8,395 nt of DNA from Methyloceanibacter sp. (lineage in GTDB: Bacteria > Pseudomonadota > Alphaproteobacteria > Rhizobiales > Methyloligellaceae): positions 1 to 8,395 of the forward strand of contig JAENXG010000097.1 of assembly GCA_016649675.1 (NCBI GenBank), in the 5' to 3' direction. Shown one piece after another: positions 7,558 to 8,395 of the stretch. Position 1 is the stretch's first letter. Every line of letters begins with the position of its first letter. The notes below the pieces were generated by a model that worked only from the letters and a program-made list of their open reading frames with translations, ran no database searches and was not told where the DNA came from. A program made the translations under genes and the position numbers.

Positions 7558-7612
7558 AACATGGGGCGGGACGCGGGTCCAGCCGTTCGGGACAATTCCG
7601 TGCGCCCGATTG

Positions 7613-7646
7613 CCAAGTTTCATGAAATCGCCCAAGTTCACCAACT
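7613..7646. promoter_or_regulatory. Direct repeats and dyads upstream of wrbA
   Basis: CCAAGTTTCA (7613-7622) and CCAAGTTCA (7632-7640) form a direct repeat with a 19-base period, close to two helical turns. Between and over them lie a perfect 10-base palindrome TTTCATGAAA (7618-7627) and a short dyad AGTT-CACC-AACT (7635-7646). The cluster is 100-133 bases before the wrbA start, a usual distance for an activator or operator site. The bases are seen directly; the binding role is inference. Confidence 0.3.
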
Positions 7647-7732
7647 GTTATCGCCTCTCGTCACACCTTTGAGTCTGCTACACTTAACGCACACGAGGAG
7701 GGGCTATAGGCCACGCTCCTTTGAGAGCATGC

Positions 7733-7737
7733 GGGGG
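7733..7737 (+). promoter_or_regulatory. Probable wrbA ribosome binding site
   Basis: A GGGGG run ends 8 bases before the ATG at 7746. A better match to the anti-Shine-Dalgarno sequence, GAGGAGGGG at 7695-7703, has no start codon at a workable distance and lies more than 40 bases upstream of wrbA. The closer run is therefore the likelier site. An in-frame TGA at 7722-7724 rules out a start much further upstream. Confidence 0.45.
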
Positions 7738-7745
7738 CAATATCG

Positions 7746-8360
7746 ATGGCTGACACTGCGCGACTGCTCGTTCTTTATCACTCCTCCTACGGACACACCG
7801 AGACACTGGCTTATGCCGTCGCCCATGGCGTGCGCGCCGTCGAGGGCGTGCATGTCAGCGTCAAACGCGTGCCCGAGCTGATGCCGGAAGACTTCATGCG
7901 CTCCGCCGGCATGAAGGTCGATCAGGCAGCGCCCTTCGCCGACCCGCAAGAGCTGGCCAATTACGACGGCATTATTTTCGGCACGCCAACTCGCTTCGGC
8001 AATATGACCTCGCAGATGCGGAACTTCCTCGACCAGACCGGACCGTTGTGGGTCGGGGGCGCGCTGATCGGCAAGGTCGGCAGCGTCTTCACCTCGACCT
8101 CCACCGGCGGCGGCAACGAGACGACGATCGTCTCCTTTCATTTTACCTTGCTGCATCACGGCATGATCATTGTCGGCCTCCCTTATTCCGCGCCCGATCT
8201 CCCCGACATCAGCGAGGTCAGAGGCGGCTCGCCCTATGGCGCCGGCACCATTGCCGCGCCCGACGGCTCGCGGCTCCCCTCGCAGAAGGAGCTGAACCTT
8301 GCGAGCTTCCAGGGTCATCACGTGGCGAAGATCACCAAGCGCCTCGCCAACTCGGAGTGA
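7746..8360 (+). CDS. wrbA: WrbA, FMN-dependent NAD(P)H:quinone oxidoreductase
   Basis: WrbA reduces quinones in a two-electron step using NAD(P)H and FMN, which avoids semiquinone radicals and protects against oxidative stress. The protein is soluble and usually a tetramer. The 204 residues fit the family (E. coli WrbA is 198). The flavodoxin-type phosphate loop is YHSSYGHTETLA (11-22). FMN-ring contacts are expected in GTPTRFGNM (79-87), STSTGGGNETT (117-127) and LLHHGMIIVGLPY (135-147). The family signature GGSPYGAGTIA (160-170) and DGSRLPSQKEL (173-183) follow, then the closing helix. No key segment is missing. ATG 7746 is the only sensible start because the frame is closed by TGA at 7722-7724. 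It is transcribed alone as far as the window shows, divergent from the acetyltransferase gene, and its regulators may bind the repeats upstream. Confidence 0.96.
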   Translation: MADTARLLVLYHSSYGHTETLAYAVAHGVRAVEGVHVSVKRVPELMPEDFMRSAGMKVDQAAPFADPQELANYDGIIFGTPTRFGNMTSQMRNFLDQTGPLWVGGALIGKVGSVFTSTSTGGGNETTIVSFHFTLLHHGMIIVGLPYSAPDLPDISEVRGGSPYGAGTIAAPDGSRLPSQKELNLASFQGHHVAKITKRLANSE

Positions 8361-8395
8361 TCTCGGCACGAGCCTCGGCCCTCTCTCGCGGGAGA
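8361..8395 (+). terminator. Possible hairpins after wrbA, cut by the window edge
   Basis: Directly after the wrbA stop there is a small dyad CTCG-GCA-CGAG (8362-8372). The last 14 bases (8382-8395) can fold as TCTC and GAGA arms around a six-base loop, or as a longer near-palindrome with one G-T pair. A terminator would be expected here, but no T-run is visible before the window ends, so this is only a weak candidate. Confidence 0.2.

Larger units (their letters stand above)
7372..7745. promoter_or_regulatory. Divergent intergenic region between acetyltransferase gene and wrbA
   Basis: This 374-base stretch separates two genes that are read outward, so it should hold both promoters. I find no convincing sigma-70-type -35/-10 pair for either gene, and no GGAAC-spacer-GTT element of the alphaproteobacterial general stress sigma factor. 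The short open frames here lack ribosome sites and recognisable protein features, so I do not call a gene. What it does hold is a cluster of dyads and direct repeats, described separately. The regulatory role is inferred from position only. Confidence 0.55.

Noticed and set aside
7242..7616. 124-residue minus-strand frame overlapping the 5' part of the acetyltransferase gene
   Set aside because: It is a shadow frame of the acetyltransferase gene, extended into the intergenic region, with low-complexity S/R/P composition.
7442..7672. 76-residue plus-strand frame in the intergenic region, starting at GTG
   Set aside because: There is no ribosome site, no recognisable domain and no codon pattern like the neighbours, and it overlaps the repeat cluster.
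7669..7709. TTGAGT (7669) with CTATAG (7704) or TACACT (7679) as a wrbA promoter
   Set aside because: The gaps between these hexamers (29 and 4 bases) do not fit the 16-18 base spacer of a sigma-70-type promoter.

Overview
The window is GC-rich (well above 60% by eye) and gene-dense, with codons ending mostly in G or C. The gene set and protein sequences point to an alphaproteobacterium, most likely of the order Hyphomicrobiales (Rhizobiales). The genus cannot be read from the sequence. I see no rRNA, tRNA, CRISPR array, insertion sequence or sign of recent transfer.

Bases 1-6868 hold a tightly packed plus-strand operon of four genes: a MoxR-family AAA+ ATPase cut off at its 5' end, a soluble DUF58 protein, a 958-residue membrane protein with a BatA-type N-terminus and a C-terminal DUF4159 domain, and a 693-residue membrane protein with a von Willebrand factor A (VWA) domain and a glutamine-amidotransferase-like domain. 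Junctions are +7, -4 and +4 bases, which suggests one transcript with translational coupling. From memory, the same gene order was studied in Rhizobium leguminosarum (RL3499-RL3502; Vanderlinde and colleagues, J Bacteriol 2011). Mutants there had weak envelopes, swollen cells and lower tolerance of detergents, and expression depended in part on the ChvG sensor kinase. The molecular job of the complex is, to my knowledge, unknown. Hydrophobicity and charge place the ATPase and DUF58 protein in the cytoplasm, and the bulk of both membrane proteins in the periplasm.

Bases 6865-7371 encode a GNAT-family N-acetyltransferase on the minus strand. Its stop codon overlaps the stop of the operon's last gene, so the two units converge with no room for a terminator between them.

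Bases 7372-7745 are a 374-base divergent intergenic region between the acetyltransferase and wrbA. It contains several small dyads and two direct repeats with the same 19-base period, but no promoter I can assign with confidence. Bases 7746-8360 encode WrbA, an FMN-dependent NAD(P)H:quinone oxidoreductase. The last 35 bases after wrbA hold possible small hairpins cut by the window edge.

The most interesting material is the envelope operon. It encodes one AAA+ motor, three VWA-like proteins (two with an intact metal-site motif, one degenerate) and three related amidotransferase-like modules, none with a cysteine nucleophile. It also contains a signal-peptide-like segment buried inside the 958-residue protein.
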